Shown here: piece after piece, positions 9,361 to 18,239 of the stretch
Position numbering within the stretch: position 1 is the stretch's first letter
Layout of the letters: each line of letters opens with the position of its first letter
Assembly: GCF_001655615.1 (NCBI RefSeq)
Contig: NZ_CP011567.1
Span: 4,969,001 to 5,033,000 of the forward strand
Reading direction: 5' to 3'
DNA from: Pseudomonas sp. GR 6-02
GTDB lineage: Bacteria > Pseudomonadota > Gammaproteobacteria > Pseudomonadales > Pseudomonadaceae
DNA length: 64,000 nt
The notes under the pieces: model-generated
Database searches by the model: none
What the model saw: the letters and a program-made list of their open reading frames with translations, nothing else
What the model was told of the DNA's origin: nothing
Made by a program: the position numbers and the translations under genes

Positions 9361-9393
9361 GAAAGTCAGCTGAAAGGTTAGCGAAAGGTTGGC
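9361..9393. promoter_or_regulatory. Three tandem 11-bp repeats, candidate TctD box
   Basis: Three head-to-tail units, GAAAGTCAGCT, GAAAGGTTAGC and GAAAGGTTGGC, occupy the region between divergent tctD and the porin gene. OmpR/PhoB-type regulators bind direct repeats spaced by one helical turn (11 bp), so this is the natural candidate operator for TctD. The binding itself is inferred. Confidence 0.65.
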
Positions 9394-9506
9394 CGGTTAG
9401 AGTCCCGCTACGGACAGCTTTCACTGCCGTAGTCAGAGCACATAGCGATACGAAAAACGCCCCGAAGCGTTTTCGCCAATAAGAATAATAAACGGAGTAT
9501 GTCACC

Positions 9507-10799
9507 ATGCTGTCCATGCAGCTTCAGGCTCGCCCGCCTGTTCGTTTTTCCCGCCTCAACCACACCGCCCTTGTCAGCGCCGCCGCCCTCGTCGGCTTTT
9601 CGCCGTTGAGCCAGGCTGCCTTCTTCGAAGACAGTAAGGCAACCTTCGAAACCCGCAACATGTATTTCAACCGCGACTTTCGCGATGGCACCAGCGCCCA
9701 GCAATCCAAGCGGGACGAATGGGCCCAGGGGTTCATGCTCAATCTGCAATCGGGTTACACCGACGGCACCGTGGGGTTTGGTGTCGATGCGCTGGGCATG
9801 CTGGGGGTAAAACTCGATTCGAGTCCGGACCGCACCGGTACCGGCCTGCTGCCAACCCATGACGACGGGCGCGCGGCGAACGAGTATTCCAAGCTCGGCC
9901 TGACCGGCAAAGTGAAGATCTCCGCCACGGAACTGAAAATCGGCAGCCTGATTCCGGAACTGCCGATCCTCAAGCCCAACGACGGCCGCATTCTGCCGCA
10001 GACCTTTGAAGGCGGGATGCTGACCTCCAAAGAGATCAAGAACCTGACCTTCACCGGCGGGCGTCTGGAGAAAGCCAAGGACCGCGACAGCACCGACTTC
10101 GAAGACATCGCCCTCAACAACAAGAACAGCCGCTTCGCCGGCACCGTGGCAGGCAAGCATTTTGACTTTGGCGGCGTGGACTACAAGTTCACCGACAAGA
10201 TCACCGGCAGCTACCACTTCGCTCAACTCGATGAAGTCTACAACCAGCACTTCCTCGGTGTTGTCGCTTCGCAACCGTTCGGCCCCGGCACTTTCGGTAC
10301 CGACCTGCGGTTTGCCATCAGTGACGATGAGGGCGCGGCCCGTGGCGGCAAGATCGACAACAAATCCCTGAACGGGCTGGTGAGCTACGCCTTGAGCGGG
10401 CATAAACTCAGCGCCGGCTATCAGCGCATGTCCGGTGACAGCGCCTTCCCCTACGTCGATGGCAGCGATCCGTACCTGGTCAACTTCGTGCAGATCAATG
10501 ACTTTGCCGGCGCCGAAGAACACTCCTGGCAGGCACGTTACGACTATGATTTCGCCAAACTCGGCGTTCCCGGCCTGAGCTTCATGAGCCGTTACGTGAG
10601 CGGCGACAACATCAAGCTCAAGAACGGTGATGAAGGCAAAGAGTGGGAACGCAACACCGAGATCAAATACGTCGTACAAAGCGGCGCCCTCAAGGACGTT
10701 GCCGTACGCCTGCGTAATGCCACCTACCGTTCCAACTACTCCGCTCGCGATGCCGATGAAGTGCGTCTGCTGGTGAGCTATAGCGTTGCCCTTTGGTAA
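9507..10799 (+). CDS. opdH: OprD-family outer-membrane porin (OpdH-like, tricarboxylates)
   Basis: The product is 430 aa with a signal peptide ending near residue 38 (SQA before AFF). An OprD-type 18-strand barrel is indicated by the opening FFEDSKATFETRNMYFNRDF and by alternating hydrophobic strands through to an aromatic C-terminal residue (VSYSVALW). The family carries small organic acids and amino acids through the outer membrane. Placement immediately before tctC and opposite tctDE is the known arrangement of the OpdH tricarboxylate channel; the symbol rests on this context. Confidence 0.82.
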   Translation: MLSMQLQARPPVRFSRLNHTALVSAAALVGFSPLSQAAFFEDSKATFETRNMYFNRDFRDGTSAQQSKRDEWAQGFMLNLQSGYTDGTVGFGVDALGMLGVKLDSSPDRTGTGLLPTHDDGRAANEYSKLGLTGKVKISATELKIGSLIPELPILKPNDGRILPQTFEGGMLTSKEIKNLTFTGGRLEKAKDRDSTDFEDIALNNKNSRFAGTVAGKHFDFGGVDYKFTDKITGSYHFAQLDEVYNQHFLGVVASQPFGPGTFGTDLRFAISDDEGAARGGKIDNKSLNGLVSYALSGHKLSAGYQRMSGDSAFPYVDGSDPYLVNFVQINDFAGAEEHSWQARYDYDFAKLGVPGLSFMSRYVSGDNIKLKNGDEGKEWERNTEIKYVVQSGALKDVAVRLRNATYRSNYSARDADEVRLLVSYSVALW

Positions 10800-10838
10800 T
10801 TCAGTACGTCCATAACAAAAACTCTTAAGGAGACTTGA

Positions 10839-11816
10839 ATGAACCTGTCACTGCGTAAAGTTGCTCTGGCCACCGGCATCATGCTGTTCGCCGGCCAATT
10901 GCTGGCCGAACCCAAACGCCCGGAATGCATCGCCCCAGCCTCGCCGGGCGGTGGTTTCGACCTCACCTGCAAACTGGCGCAAAGCGCGCTGGTCAACGAA
11001 AAACTGCTGACCAAACCGATGCGCGTGACCTACATGCCCGGCGGTGTCGGCGCGGTGGCGTACAACGCTGTGGTCGCTCAGCGCCCGGCCGATGCCGGTA
11101 CGCTGGTGGCCTGGTCCAGCGGTTCGTTGCTGAACCTGGCGCAAGGCAAATTCGGGCGTTTCGATGAAAGCGCCGTGCGCTGGCTAGCGGCCGTTGGCAC
11201 CAGTTATGGCGCCATTGCGGTGAAAAGCGATTCGCCCTACAAGACCCTGGACGATCTGGTCAAAGCCCTGAAGAAAGACCCAAGCTCGGTGGTGATCGGT
11301 TCCGGCGGCACCGTCGGCAGCCAGGACTGGATGCAAACCGCCCTGATCGCCAAGGCAGCCGGGATCAACCCGCGCGACCTGCGTTACGTCGCCCTCGAAG
11401 GCGGCGGTGAAATCGCCACCGCCCTGCTCGGCGGCCACATCCAGGTTGGCAGCACCGACATCTCCGACTCCATGCCACACATCCTGAGCGGTGACATGCG
11501 TCTGCTGGCGGTGTTCTCCGAGAAGCGTCTGGACGAGCCGGAAATGAAAGACATTCCGACCGCTAAAGAGCAAGGCTACAACATCGTCTGGCCGGTGGTT
11601 CGCGGCTTCTACCTCGGGCCAAAAGTCAGCGACGAAGACTACGCCTGGTGGAAAAACGCCTTCGACAAACTGCTGGCCTCCGAGGATTTCGCCAAGCTGC
11701 GCGATCAGCGTGAACTGTTCCCGTTCGCCATGACCGGCCCGGAGCTCGACACCTACGTGAAGAAGCAGGTCGCGGACTACAAAGTGCTGGCCAAAGAGTT
11801 CGGCCTGATCCAGTGA
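10839..11816 (+). CDS. tctC: TctC, periplasmic tricarboxylate-binding protein
   Basis: The product is 325 aa with a signal peptide cleaved after about residue 23 (LLA before EPKRP). It is a Bug/TctC-family extracytoplasmic receptor; the conserved N-terminal loop APASPGGGFDLTCKLAQSAL and the GSGGTVGSQDWM region line the ligand site. It delivers citrate-like acids to TctAB in a tripartite tricarboxylate transporter driven by an ion gradient. A ribosome-binding sequence (AAGGAG) lies 7 nt before the start. It follows the porin gene by 39 bp in one operon. Confidence 0.93.
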   Translation: MNLSLRKVALATGIMLFAGQLLAEPKRPECIAPASPGGGFDLTCKLAQSALVNEKLLTKPMRVTYMPGGVGAVAYNAVVAQRPADAGTLVAWSSGSLLNLAQGKFGRFDESAVRWLAAVGTSYGAIAVKSDSPYKTLDDLVKALKKDPSSVVIGSGGTVGSQDWMQTALIAKAAGINPRDLRYVALEGGGEIATALLGGHIQVGSTDISDSMPHILSGDMRLLAVFSEKRLDEPEMKDIPTAKEQGYNIVWPVVRGFYLGPKVSDEDYAWWKNAFDKLLASEDFAKLRDQRELFPFAMTGPELDTYVKKQVADYKVLAKEFGLIQ

Positions 11817-11874
11817 TCGCCTCTGTCTAGCGGCTGCGGCCCCGGTTCTCGGGGTCGTGGCCCAGGAGTTCCCC

Positions 11875-12333
11875 ATGCTCATACAACGCATTTTTGCTTC
11901 GGTGCTGTTGCTGGCCTGTGTCGGCCTGGCGCTGATGGCGTGGCCGTATCAAGCGGCTTTTTCCTACGAACCGGTCGGGCCTCGCGCCTTTCCCCTGCTG
12001 ATGCTCGGCCTGATGGGCCTGGCCTTGCTGTACATGGTATTTCGGCCGGCGCCGATCGTGCACAGCGATGACGACCCGAAACTGGACCGCGAAACCCTGA
12101 TCAAGATCGGCATCTGCGTGGCGCTGTTGCTGGTGTTCGCCGGGGCCTTCGAACCTCTTGGCTTCATCGTCGCCAGCATTCTGATCGGGGTCCCGATGGC
12201 ACGCCTGTATGGCGGCCGCTGGCTGCCCAGCGCGGTGATCATCAGCCTGATGGCCATCGGTCTTTATCTGCTGTTCGACAAGTTGATGGACGTGCCACTG
12301 CCGTTGGGCGTGCTCGACGTTCTGGAGAACTGA
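11875..12333 (+). CDS. tctB: TctB, small membrane subunit of the tripartite transporter
   Basis: The product is 152 aa with four predicted hydrophobic helices and the conserved FSYEPVGPRAFPLLM region near the N-terminus. The ATG at 11875 is preferred because CAGGAG lies 8 nt upstream; an alternative start at 11857 adds six residues. TctB forms the membrane complex with TctA, whose gene begins 2 bp after this stop, so translation is probably coupled. Confidence 0.9.
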   Translation: MLIQRIFASVLLLACVGLALMAWPYQAAFSYEPVGPRAFPLLMLGLMGLALLYMVFRPAPIVHSDDDPKLDRETLIKIGICVALLLVFAGAFEPLGFIVASILIGVPMARLYGGRWLPSAVIISLMAIGLYLLFDKLMDVPLPLGVLDVLEN

Positions 12334-12334
12334 T

Positions 12335-13849
12335 ATGGATACTCTTGGCTATTTGGGTCAGGGCTTCGGCGTTGCGCTGAGCCCGTACAACCTGGTGACC
12401 GCACTGTGCGGCACCTTGATCGGGACCGTCGTCGGGCTGCTGCCGGGGCTGGGGCCGATCAACGGCGTGGCGTTGCTGATTCCGATCGCGTTCGCCCTCG
12501 GCCTGCCACCGGAGTCGGCGTTGATCCTGCTGGCGGCGGTGTACCTGGGTTGCGAATACGGCGGACGGATCAGCTCCATCCTGCTGAACATTCCGGGCGA
12601 AGCCTCCACCGTCATGACCACCCTCGACGGTTACCCGATGGCCCGCAAGGGTCTGGCCGGTGTAGCGCTGTCGCTGTCGGCGTGGAGTTCGTTCATCGGT
12701 GCCTTCATCGCGACTTGTGGCATGGTGCTGTTCGCCCCGTTGCTGGCGAAATGGGCGATTGCCTTCGGGCCGGCGGAGTATTTCGTACTGATGGTGTTTG
12801 CGATTGTCTGTCTCGGCGGCATGGCCGGCGACCGACCGCTCAAGACCTTCATTGCAGCGCTGATCGGTCTGTTTCTGTCGAGCGTCGGCATCGATGCCAA
12901 CAGCGGCGTATACCGCTTCACCGGGGATAACATTCATCTGACAGACGGCATTCAGTTCGTCGTGCTGGTATTGGGCCTGTTCTCCATCAGCGAAATCCTC
13001 TTGCTGCTGGAAAAAACCCACCGTGGCCAGGAAGCGGTGAAAGCCACCGGGCGCATGATGTTCAACTTCAAGGAAGCTTCGGCGGTGTTCGTGGTGAACG
13101 TCCGTTGCGGTTTGCTGGGCTTCATCATGGGCGTGTTGCCGGGTGCCGGCGCGACGCTGGCCAGCGCGGTGGCCTACATGACCGAGAAACGTATCGCCGG
13201 TGCCAAGGGCACTTTCGGCCAAGGCGACATGCGTGGCCTCGCGGCTCCGGAAACCGCCATCGGTGGCGCAGCCTGCGGTGCCCTGGTGCCGATGCTGACC
13301 CTCGGTGTTCCGGGCTCGGGGACCACGGCGGTGATGATCGGCGCACTGTCGCTGTACAACATCACCCCGGGCCCGCTGTTATTCCAGCAGCAGCCAGACA
13401 TCGTCTGGGGCCTGATCGCGTCGTTGTTCGTCGCCAACGTGATGCTGGTGATCCTCAACATCCCGATGATCCGCATCTTCACCCGCATCCTCGCCGTGCC
13501 GAACTGGGCACTGGTGCCGGTGATCGCGATCATCACCGGGATCGGCGTCTACGCCGTACACGCCACCACCTTCGACCTGTTCCTGATGATCGGCATCGGC
13601 ATCTTCGGCTACATCCTGCGCAAGCTGGACTTCCCGTTGTCGCCGGTACTGCTGGGCTTCATCCTCGGTGGTCTGATGGAACAGAACCTGCGTCGCGCGC
13701 TGTCGATTTCCAACGGTGCACTGGAAATCCTCTGGTCGAGCCCGATCACGTTCGGTTGCTGGGTGCTGACTGCCATCATGTTGCTGATGCCGCTGCTGCG
13801 CATCTGGCGCAAACGTTCGGTCGCCCGGCGCGCTATCGCCGATGCCTGA
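12335..13849 (+). CDS. tctA: TctA, large membrane subunit of the tripartite transporter
   Basis: The product is 504 aa, the usual TctA length, with 10-12 hydrophobic helices and two TctA signature loops (LPGLGPINGVALLIPIAF and GVLPGAGATLASAVAYM). It is the translocating subunit for citrate or related tricarboxylates. It starts 2 bp after tctB and overlaps the next gene by 8 bp, so the tct genes form one tightly packed operon. Confidence 0.94.
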   Translation: MDTLGYLGQGFGVALSPYNLVTALCGTLIGTVVGLLPGLGPINGVALLIPIAFALGLPPESALILLAAVYLGCEYGGRISSILLNIPGEASTVMTTLDGYPMARKGLAGVALSLSAWSSFIGAFIATCGMVLFAPLLAKWAIAFGPAEYFVLMVFAIVCLGGMAGDRPLKTFIAALIGLFLSSVGIDANSGVYRFTGDNIHLTDGIQFVVLVLGLFSISEILLLLEKTHRGQEAVKATGRMMFNFKEASAVFVVNVRCGLLGFIMGVLPGAGATLASAVAYMTEKRIAGAKGTFGQGDMRGLAAPETAIGGAACGALVPMLTLGVPGSGTTAVMIGALSLYNITPGPLLFQQQPDIVWGLIASLFVANVMLVILNIPMIRIFTRILAVPNWALVPVIAIITGIGVYAVHATTFDLFLMIGIGIFGYILRKLDFPLSPVLLGFILGGLMEQNLRRALSISNGALEILWSSPITFGCWVLTAIMLLMPLLRIWRKRSVARRAIADA

Positions 13850-14882
13850 TCGAACACCCTTCAAAGCCTGGTGGGGTACACCGCTGGTCGGTCTGCTGGG
13901 CGGTTACCTCGCCAGCCAGATCGGCTGGCCTCTACCGTGGATGGTCGGCTCGTTACTGGCGATCATCCTCGTGCGCTGCCTGACACCCTGGCAACTGGCG
14001 GAAATCCCTGGCGGGCGCAAGTGCGGCCAGTGGGTTGTCGGCATCGGCATCGGCCTGCACTTCACCCCGGTGGTGATGGAGCAGGTGCTGAGCCACTTCG
14101 GTCTGATCTTCTTCGGTGCGTTGGTCACCAGCCTGTCCGCGGTGGTCGGGGTCTGGTTGATGCGGCGTACCGGCGAAGATCGCGCCACGGCGTTCTTTTC
14201 CAGCATGCCCGGTGGCTCCGGGGAGATGGTCAACCTCGGCGCCCGCAATGGCGCGGTGCTCAGCCGTGTCGCGGCGGGACAAAGCTTGCGGGTGCTGGTG
14301 GTGGTGCTGTGTGTGCCGGCGGCGTTCAAGTATCTGTTGGGCGACGGTGCGCCGGCCTTGCATGCAGCGACCGTCAACTGGTGGTGGCTGGCCCTTCTGT
14401 TCCCGGCGGGCGCCCTGGCCGCCTGGATCTGGGAGCGCCTGCGGCAACCCAACCCCTGGCTGTTCGGGCCGTTGCTGGTGAGTGCGGCAGTGAGCATTGG
14501 TTGGGACCTGCACATCGGCTTGCCCAACGGCGGCAGTCAGATCGGCCAGTGGCTGATCGGCAGCGGGTTGGGCTGCCACTTCAATCGACAGTTCTTCCGA
14601 CGGGCACCGTCCTTCATGGGCCGGACCCTGATCGGCACGGTCTTGACCATGTTGATCGCCACGCTGGCGGCGCTGGGTTTGAGTGTATTGACCCATCTGG
14701 ATCTGCGTTCGCTGACGCTGGGCATGATGCCCGGCGGGATTGCCGAGATGAGTTTGACGGCTGAGACCCTGCAATTGTCAGTGCCGCTGGTGACGGCGAT
14801 GCAGGTGATGCGGCTGTTGTTCGTGTTGTTTTTGGCAGAGCCGTTGTTCAGGTATTGGAACCGGGAGCCGGATTCCGTCTGA
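13842..14882 (+). CDS. AbrB-family integral membrane protein
   Basis: The product is 346 aa and almost entirely hydrophobic. It shows the internal duplication of the AbrB (AbrB_dup, ammonia monooxygenase-like) family: the pattern GGYLASQIGWPLPWMVGSLL near the start is echoed around residues 180-240. A GGSGEMVNLGARNGA-like loop is conserved in the family. Databases often label it a transcriptional regulator or ammonia monooxygenase, but no DNA-binding or enzymatic motif is present. The 8-bp overlap with tctA suggests a role linked to tricarboxylate transport. Its exact function is unknown. Confidence 0.8.
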   Translation: MPDRTPFKAWWGTPLVGLLGGYLASQIGWPLPWMVGSLLAIILVRCLTPWQLAEIPGGRKCGQWVVGIGIGLHFTPVVMEQVLSHFGLIFFGALVTSLSAVVGVWLMRRTGEDRATAFFSSMPGGSGEMVNLGARNGAVLSRVAAGQSLRVLVVVLCVPAAFKYLLGDGAPALHAATVNWWWLALLFPAGALAAWIWERLRQPNPWLFGPLLVSAAVSIGWDLHIGLPNGGSQIGQWLIGSGLGCHFNRQFFRRAPSFMGRTLIGTVLTMLIATLAALGLSVLTHLDLRSLTLGMMPGGIAEMSLTAETLQLSVPLVTAMQVMRLLFVLFLAEPLFRYWNREPDSV

Positions 14883-14914
14883 TATGAGCCCCCTCGCCAC
14901 ACTCTTCACACTCT

Positions 14915-15607
14915 TCACACCGGCGGCAACCGCCACTCGATCGGCGTCTCGCCATTCTGTTCCAGAAACTTGTTCGCCCGACTGAAATGCCCGCACCCGA
15001 GGAAGCCGCGATAAGCCGACAGTGGTGACGGGTGGACCGACGTCAATACCAAATGCTTGGTGGCGTCGATGAGTTTCTGCTTGCTCTGGGCATGCGCGCC
15101 CCACAGCAAAAACACCAGATGCGGCTGGTGCTCGCTGACCACTTCGATAATCCGGTCGGTAAAGTGCTGCCAGCCCTTGCCCGCGTGGGCGTTGGCATTC
15201 GCCCGCTCCACGGTCATGGTGGTATTGAGCATCAGCACGCCCTGCTCCGCCCAACTCTGCAGGTAGCCATGGTTGGGGATGTCGATGTTCAGGTCGCGTT
15301 TCAACTCTTTATAGATGTTCACCAGCGACGGCGGCGCCGGTACACCCGGTTGCACCGAGAAGCACAGCCCATGGGCCTGACCCGGGCCGTGGTATGGATC
15401 CTGCCCGAGGATGACCACCTTGACCTTGTCCAGCGGCGTGGAGTTGAGCGCGTTGAAAATCAACGGTCCCGGCGGATAGATCTCCTTGCCCGCCGCGCGC
15501 TCCTGTTGCAGGAATGTGCGCAACTCTGCCATGTAAGGCTGGTCGAATTCGGCACGCAGGGCCTCCTTCCAGCTCGGTTCGAGTTTGATACGGTCGTCAG
15601 CAGTCAT
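14915..15607 (-). CDS. ung: Uracil-DNA glycosylase
   Basis: The product is 230 aa from ATG 15607 ([17 protein letters not shown]). Family-1 UDG motifs are intact: the water-activating loop [13 protein letters not shown] (catalytic Asp70), the LLWGAHAQ segment, and the DNA-intercalating [13 protein letters not shown] loop at 192-204. It removes uracil from DNA to start base-excision repair in the cytoplasm. It is convergent with the AbrB-type gene (32-bp gap) and divergent from the next gene. Confidence 0.97.
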   Translation of the reverse strand: MTADDRIKLEPSWKEALRAEFDQPYMAELRTFLQQERAAGKEIYPPGPLIFNALNSTPLDKVKVVILGQDPYHGPGQAHGLCFSVQPGVPAPPSLVNIYKELKRDLNIDIPNHGYLQSWAEQGVLMLNTTMTVERANANAHAGKGWQHFTDRIIEVVSEHQPHLVFLLWGAHAQSKQKLIDATKHLVLTSVHPSPLSAYRGFLGCGHFSRANKFLEQNGETPIEWRLPPV

Positions 15608-15739
15608 GGTTACATCCGGCAAAAACAATGGGGCGAACCCTAGGAAAGCCCATCACGCTTGTCAATTGATCTGACGCAGATCCGGCATTTTCCTATAGAG
15701 CGATCATACTGAACGCTCAAATTCCCGATCGAGGTCATG

Positions 15740-16852
15740 ATGAATCTGCACTTCGAAGAACTCACCGGCACCGACGGCGCACGCATCGGCATCGCCAGCC
15801 TGGATGCCGAAAAGTCCCTCAACGCCCTCTCCTTGCCGATGATCAACGCCTTGCGCGATCAACTGGACGCCTGGGCCAAGGAACCACAGATCGTTTGTGT
15901 ACTGCTGCGCGGCAATGGCGACAAGGCCTTTTGCGCCGGCGGTGAAGTGCGCAGTCTGGTGGAAGCGTGTCGCGCCCATCCCGGGGAAGTACCGCCCCTG
16001 GCTGCGCACTTCTTCGCGGCAGAATATCGCCTCGACTTCAAGTTGCACACCTACCCGAAACCGTTGATCTGCTGGGGTCATGGTTACGTGTTGGGTGGCG
16101 GCATGGGGCTGCTGCAAGGGGCGGGCATTCGGGTTGTCACGCCGAGCAGCCGACTGGCGATGCCGGAGATCAGTATCGGTTTGTACCCGGACGTCGGCGC
16201 CAGCTGGTTTCTGTCGCGGCTGCCCGGCAAGCTCGGGTTGTTTCTCGGCTTGACCGGCGCCCGGATGAACGGTCGCGATGCAATCGATCTGGACCTCGCG
16301 GACCGCTTTTTGCTCGATCAACAACAGCCGGAGCTGATCGAAGGTTTGCTGCAATTGAACTGGCAGGAACAGACCGCCATGCAGCTCAACAGTCTGCTCA
16401 AGGCCTTGCAACAAGAAGCGCTCGTAAAAATGCCCGAAGCGCAGTGGCTGCCGCGACGCCAGCAGATCGACGAGTTGCTGGATGTCAGCGACGTTCGTTG
16501 TGCCTGGAAGGCCATCAGTGCGCTACGCGTTCATAAAGACCCGCTGCTCAGTCGTGCGGCCTGCACCATGATTGAAGGCTCGCCCCTGACCGCTCATCTG
16601 GTGTGGCAACAGATCGCCCGCGCCCGGCACCTGTCGCTGGCTCAAGTCTTTCAGATGGAATACACCATGAGCCTCAATTGCTGCCGTCATCCGGAATTCA
16701 GCGAGGGCGTGCGCGCGCGGTTGATCGACAAGGACCAGAAACCTCACTGGCACTGGCCGGATATCAACACGGTGCCGGAGGCGGCGGTGGAAGCGCATTT
16801 TCACAAGGTCTGGGAAGGTCGGCATCCGTTGGCCGATCTGTCGGAATACTGA
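15740..16852 (+). CDS. Enoyl-CoA hydratase/isomerase family, 3-hydroxyisobutyryl-CoA hydrolase-like
   Basis: The product is 370 aa, longer than ordinary crotonases and typical of the HIBYL-CoA hydrolase branch, which acts in valine degradation. The oxyanion-hole motifs CAGGEV and GGGMGL are present. The hydrolase pair Glu143 (MPEISIGLYPDVG) and Asp151 is conserved. Two adjacent ATGs exist; the second (15740) has the better spacing to GAGG. It stands alone, away from valine-pathway genes, so the natural substrate is not certain. A bidirectional terminator follows it. Confidence 0.82.
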   Translation: MNLHFEELTGTDGARIGIASLDAEKSLNALSLPMINALRDQLDAWAKEPQIVCVLLRGNGDKAFCAGGEVRSLVEACRAHPGEVPPLAAHFFAAEYRLDFKLHTYPKPLICWGHGYVLGGGMGLLQGAGIRVVTPSSRLAMPEISIGLYPDVGASWFLSRLPGKLGLFLGLTGARMNGRDAIDLDLADRFLLDQQQPELIEGLLQLNWQEQTAMQLNSLLKALQQEALVKMPEAQWLPRRQQIDELLDVSDVRCAWKAISALRVHKDPLLSRAACTMIEGSPLTAHLVWQQIARARHLSLAQVFQMEYTMSLNCCRHPEFSEGVRARLIDKDQKPHWHWPDINTVPEAAVEAHFHKVWEGRHPLADLSEY

Positions 16853-16863
16853 AATCCGGGCAC

Positions 16864-16893
16864 AAAAAAGCGGCGCTTCATGCGCCGCTTTCT
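16864..16893. terminator. Bidirectional terminator between convergent genes
   Basis: The stem AAAGCGGCGC-TTCA-TGCGCCGCTTT is flanked by A-runs on the left and T-rich sequence on the right. It can end both the upstream hydrolase-like gene and the convergent lipoprotein gene. Confidence 0.85.
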
Positions 16894-16902
16894 ATTGAGG
16901 AG

Positions 16903-17346
16903 TTAGCGACGGCCGCCTCGACCATCGTTATCGCCATGATCGCCTCTTCCGCCATGGTGATCCCGTCCACTGTGGCCCCGGGAATCGTCGTTCCAGTTGC
17001 CGCGACTACGACCATCCCAACCGTCGCGACGACCATCCCAACCACCGCGGTCATGACGGTCCCATCCGCGACTCTGGTTGCCGCGGTAGTCGTAATAGCG
17101 CGGTGCCGGTTGATAAACCCGCGGCTGGTAGTAATAACGTGGCGATGGCTGGTAATACCGTGCAGGCGGCGAGTAATACCTGCGCGGAGCTGTGTAGTAA
17201 CCACCATCGGAGTAATACGGCGCTGGGGACGTGTAGACATCCGAGCGGTAGTAGCTGTCGCCATCGGAATAGGGCACGCACGCACCAAGAAACAATCCCG
17301 ATAGAACGATCAGCAGAATATGGCGGAGCTGTTTTCGACAGAGCAT
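16903..17346 (-). CDS. Tyrosine/glycine/arginine-rich lipoprotein
   Basis: The product is 147 aa from ATG 17346, with GGAGG spaced just upstream (GGAGGCCGCC). The N-terminus MLCRKQLRHILLIVLSGLFL ends in a lipobox (FLGAC, Cys23), so the mature protein is a lipoprotein. Residues 25-95 are tyrosine-rich with repeated PRYY/PARYY units; the tail is Gly-Arg-Asp-His-rich. No enzymatic domain is recognised. The next gene (17559-17795) has a near-identical signal peptide, so the two are tandem paralogues. Function unknown; surface or stress-related roles are only guesses. Confidence 0.7.
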   Translation of the reverse strand: MLCRKQLRHILLIVLSGLFLGACVPYSDGDSYYRSDVYTSPAPYYSDGGYYTAPRRYYSPPARYYQPSPRYYYQPRVYQPAPRYYDYRGNQSRGWDRHDRGGWDGRRDGWDGRSRGNWNDDSRGHSGRDHHGGRGDHGDNDGRGGRR

Positions 17347-17512
17347 GGCGGCCTCCTGGACCGCGAGTGAGCCACACCAGCGACGCTGGCAGGCGACAGT
17401 CAATTGTTCGGCGACTGTCGAAAGATAAGACAGTGAAATCGGGATCTGGTGCGTTTCTGTAACACGCCGATACAAGTAGCCGATGAAAGGTTTTTCATCC
17501 TGCGCAAAAGAA

Positions 17513-17543
17513 AACGGCGCCTGCGTAAGCCGCAGGCGCCGTT
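17513..17543 (-). terminator. Rho-independent terminator
   Basis: A perfect 13-bp stem (AACGGCGCCTGCG / CGCAGGCGCCGTT) with a 5-nt loop is followed on the minus strand by TTTTCTTTTG. It ends the small lipoprotein gene that stops at 17559. Confidence 0.88.
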
Positions 17544-17558
17544 GTGCTCATGAGCCGT

Positions 17559-17795
17559 TTAGCGATGCCCGCGATCGTGATCACCATGGTAATAGCGAGG
17601 CCCACTGAAATAGTAGTAACGATAACCCCCGTAAAAGCGTGGGCCACCGTAGTAGTAAGGTGAGTAGTAATAGCCGGGGTAGTAATAAGGTGCCGGATAA
17701 ACATCGGCGCCCCCTACATAGTAGTAACACCCGGACAGACCCAAACCAAAAAACACACTGAGCAGTATTTGGCGGAGCTTTTTCTGACAGAACAT
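17559..17795 (-). CDS. Small tyrosine-rich lipoprotein, paralogue of its neighbour
   Basis: The product is 78 aa from ATG 17795 (AGGAGGCC just upstream). The N-terminus MFCQKKLRQILLSVFFGLGL leads into the lipobox GLSGC (Cys23). The mature part is dominated by tyrosine, glycine and proline (YYYPGYYYSPYYYGGPRFYG) and a His-Asp tail. Its signal sequence matches the 17346 lipoprotein almost position for position, showing a tandem duplication with a divergent mature region. It has its own terminator. Function unknown. Confidence 0.7.
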   Translation of the reverse strand: MFCQKKLRQILLSVFFGLGLSGCYYYVGGADVYPAPYYYPGYYYSPYYYGGPRFYGGYRYYYFSGPRYYHGDHDRGHR

Positions 17796-18083
17796 GGAGG
17801 CCTCCTGAAAGACCTGCAACGGCAGTCGAGTCACACCTGTTTTGACTTTAAAACAGGCACCGAGTGCCTGATCGCATCGACCTTCAGATCAGCGGCTAGC
17901 TGTCCTTCTACGGTGCATACCCATGCGCTGCGCACCATGACAAGGCAAAGCGCCCTCCCCTGTTTGTCTCGCCCTCCCTTCCATGCCCCCAGCCAGAGCG
18001 CTCAAGTCAACTTGGCACGGCTCTCGCTTAACCAAAGACGTGCAGGAGTCATCACAGGTTCGCGGCACCACAATTTGCAATGG
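17796..18083. other. Leader region upstream of the guanidine riboswitch
   Basis: This stretch separates the lipoprotein start from the riboswitch. It must contain the promoter of the guanidine operon, but no clear -35/-10 pair was recognised. Reading frames in it have no protein-like features. Confidence 0.4.
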
Positions 18084-18178
18084 CTGACTAGGGTTCCGGC
18101 TCGCAATCGCGAGTGACTGGTCCGAGAGTTGGCGACCTCCAGTTGAGGTTACACGGCGGGACAAAAGCCCGGGAGACA
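18084..18178 (+). promoter_or_regulatory. Guanidine-I (ykkC) riboswitch
   Basis: The conserved blocks of the ykkC/guanidine-I aptamer are all present in order: CTAGGGTTCCG (from 18088), ACTGGTCCGAGAG (18115-18127) and ACACGGCGGGACAAAAGCCC (18151-18170) followed by GGGAGA. It lies about 60 nt before the first gene of a guanidine-uptake and degradation operon, the genetic context typical of this class. These riboswitches turn expression on when guanidinium binds. The expression platform was not resolved by eye. Confidence 0.95.
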
Positions 18179-18239
18179 AGCCACCGTTCGCGGTGCCGCT
18201 GCCTTCCTGTCCGCCCTTGATCAACTGGAGAACCATCCC

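Noticed and set aside
12242..13222. Minus-strand open frame of 326 codons opposite tctB and tctA
   Set aside because: Low-complexity Gln/Arg/His composition typical of an antisense shadow of membrane-protein genes.
16878..17288. Alternative minus-strand frame within the first tyrosine-rich lipoprotein
   Set aside because: It is a Thr/Ile/Val-rich frame-shifted reading of the repeats; the lipoprotein frame has a signal peptide and ribosome-binding site.
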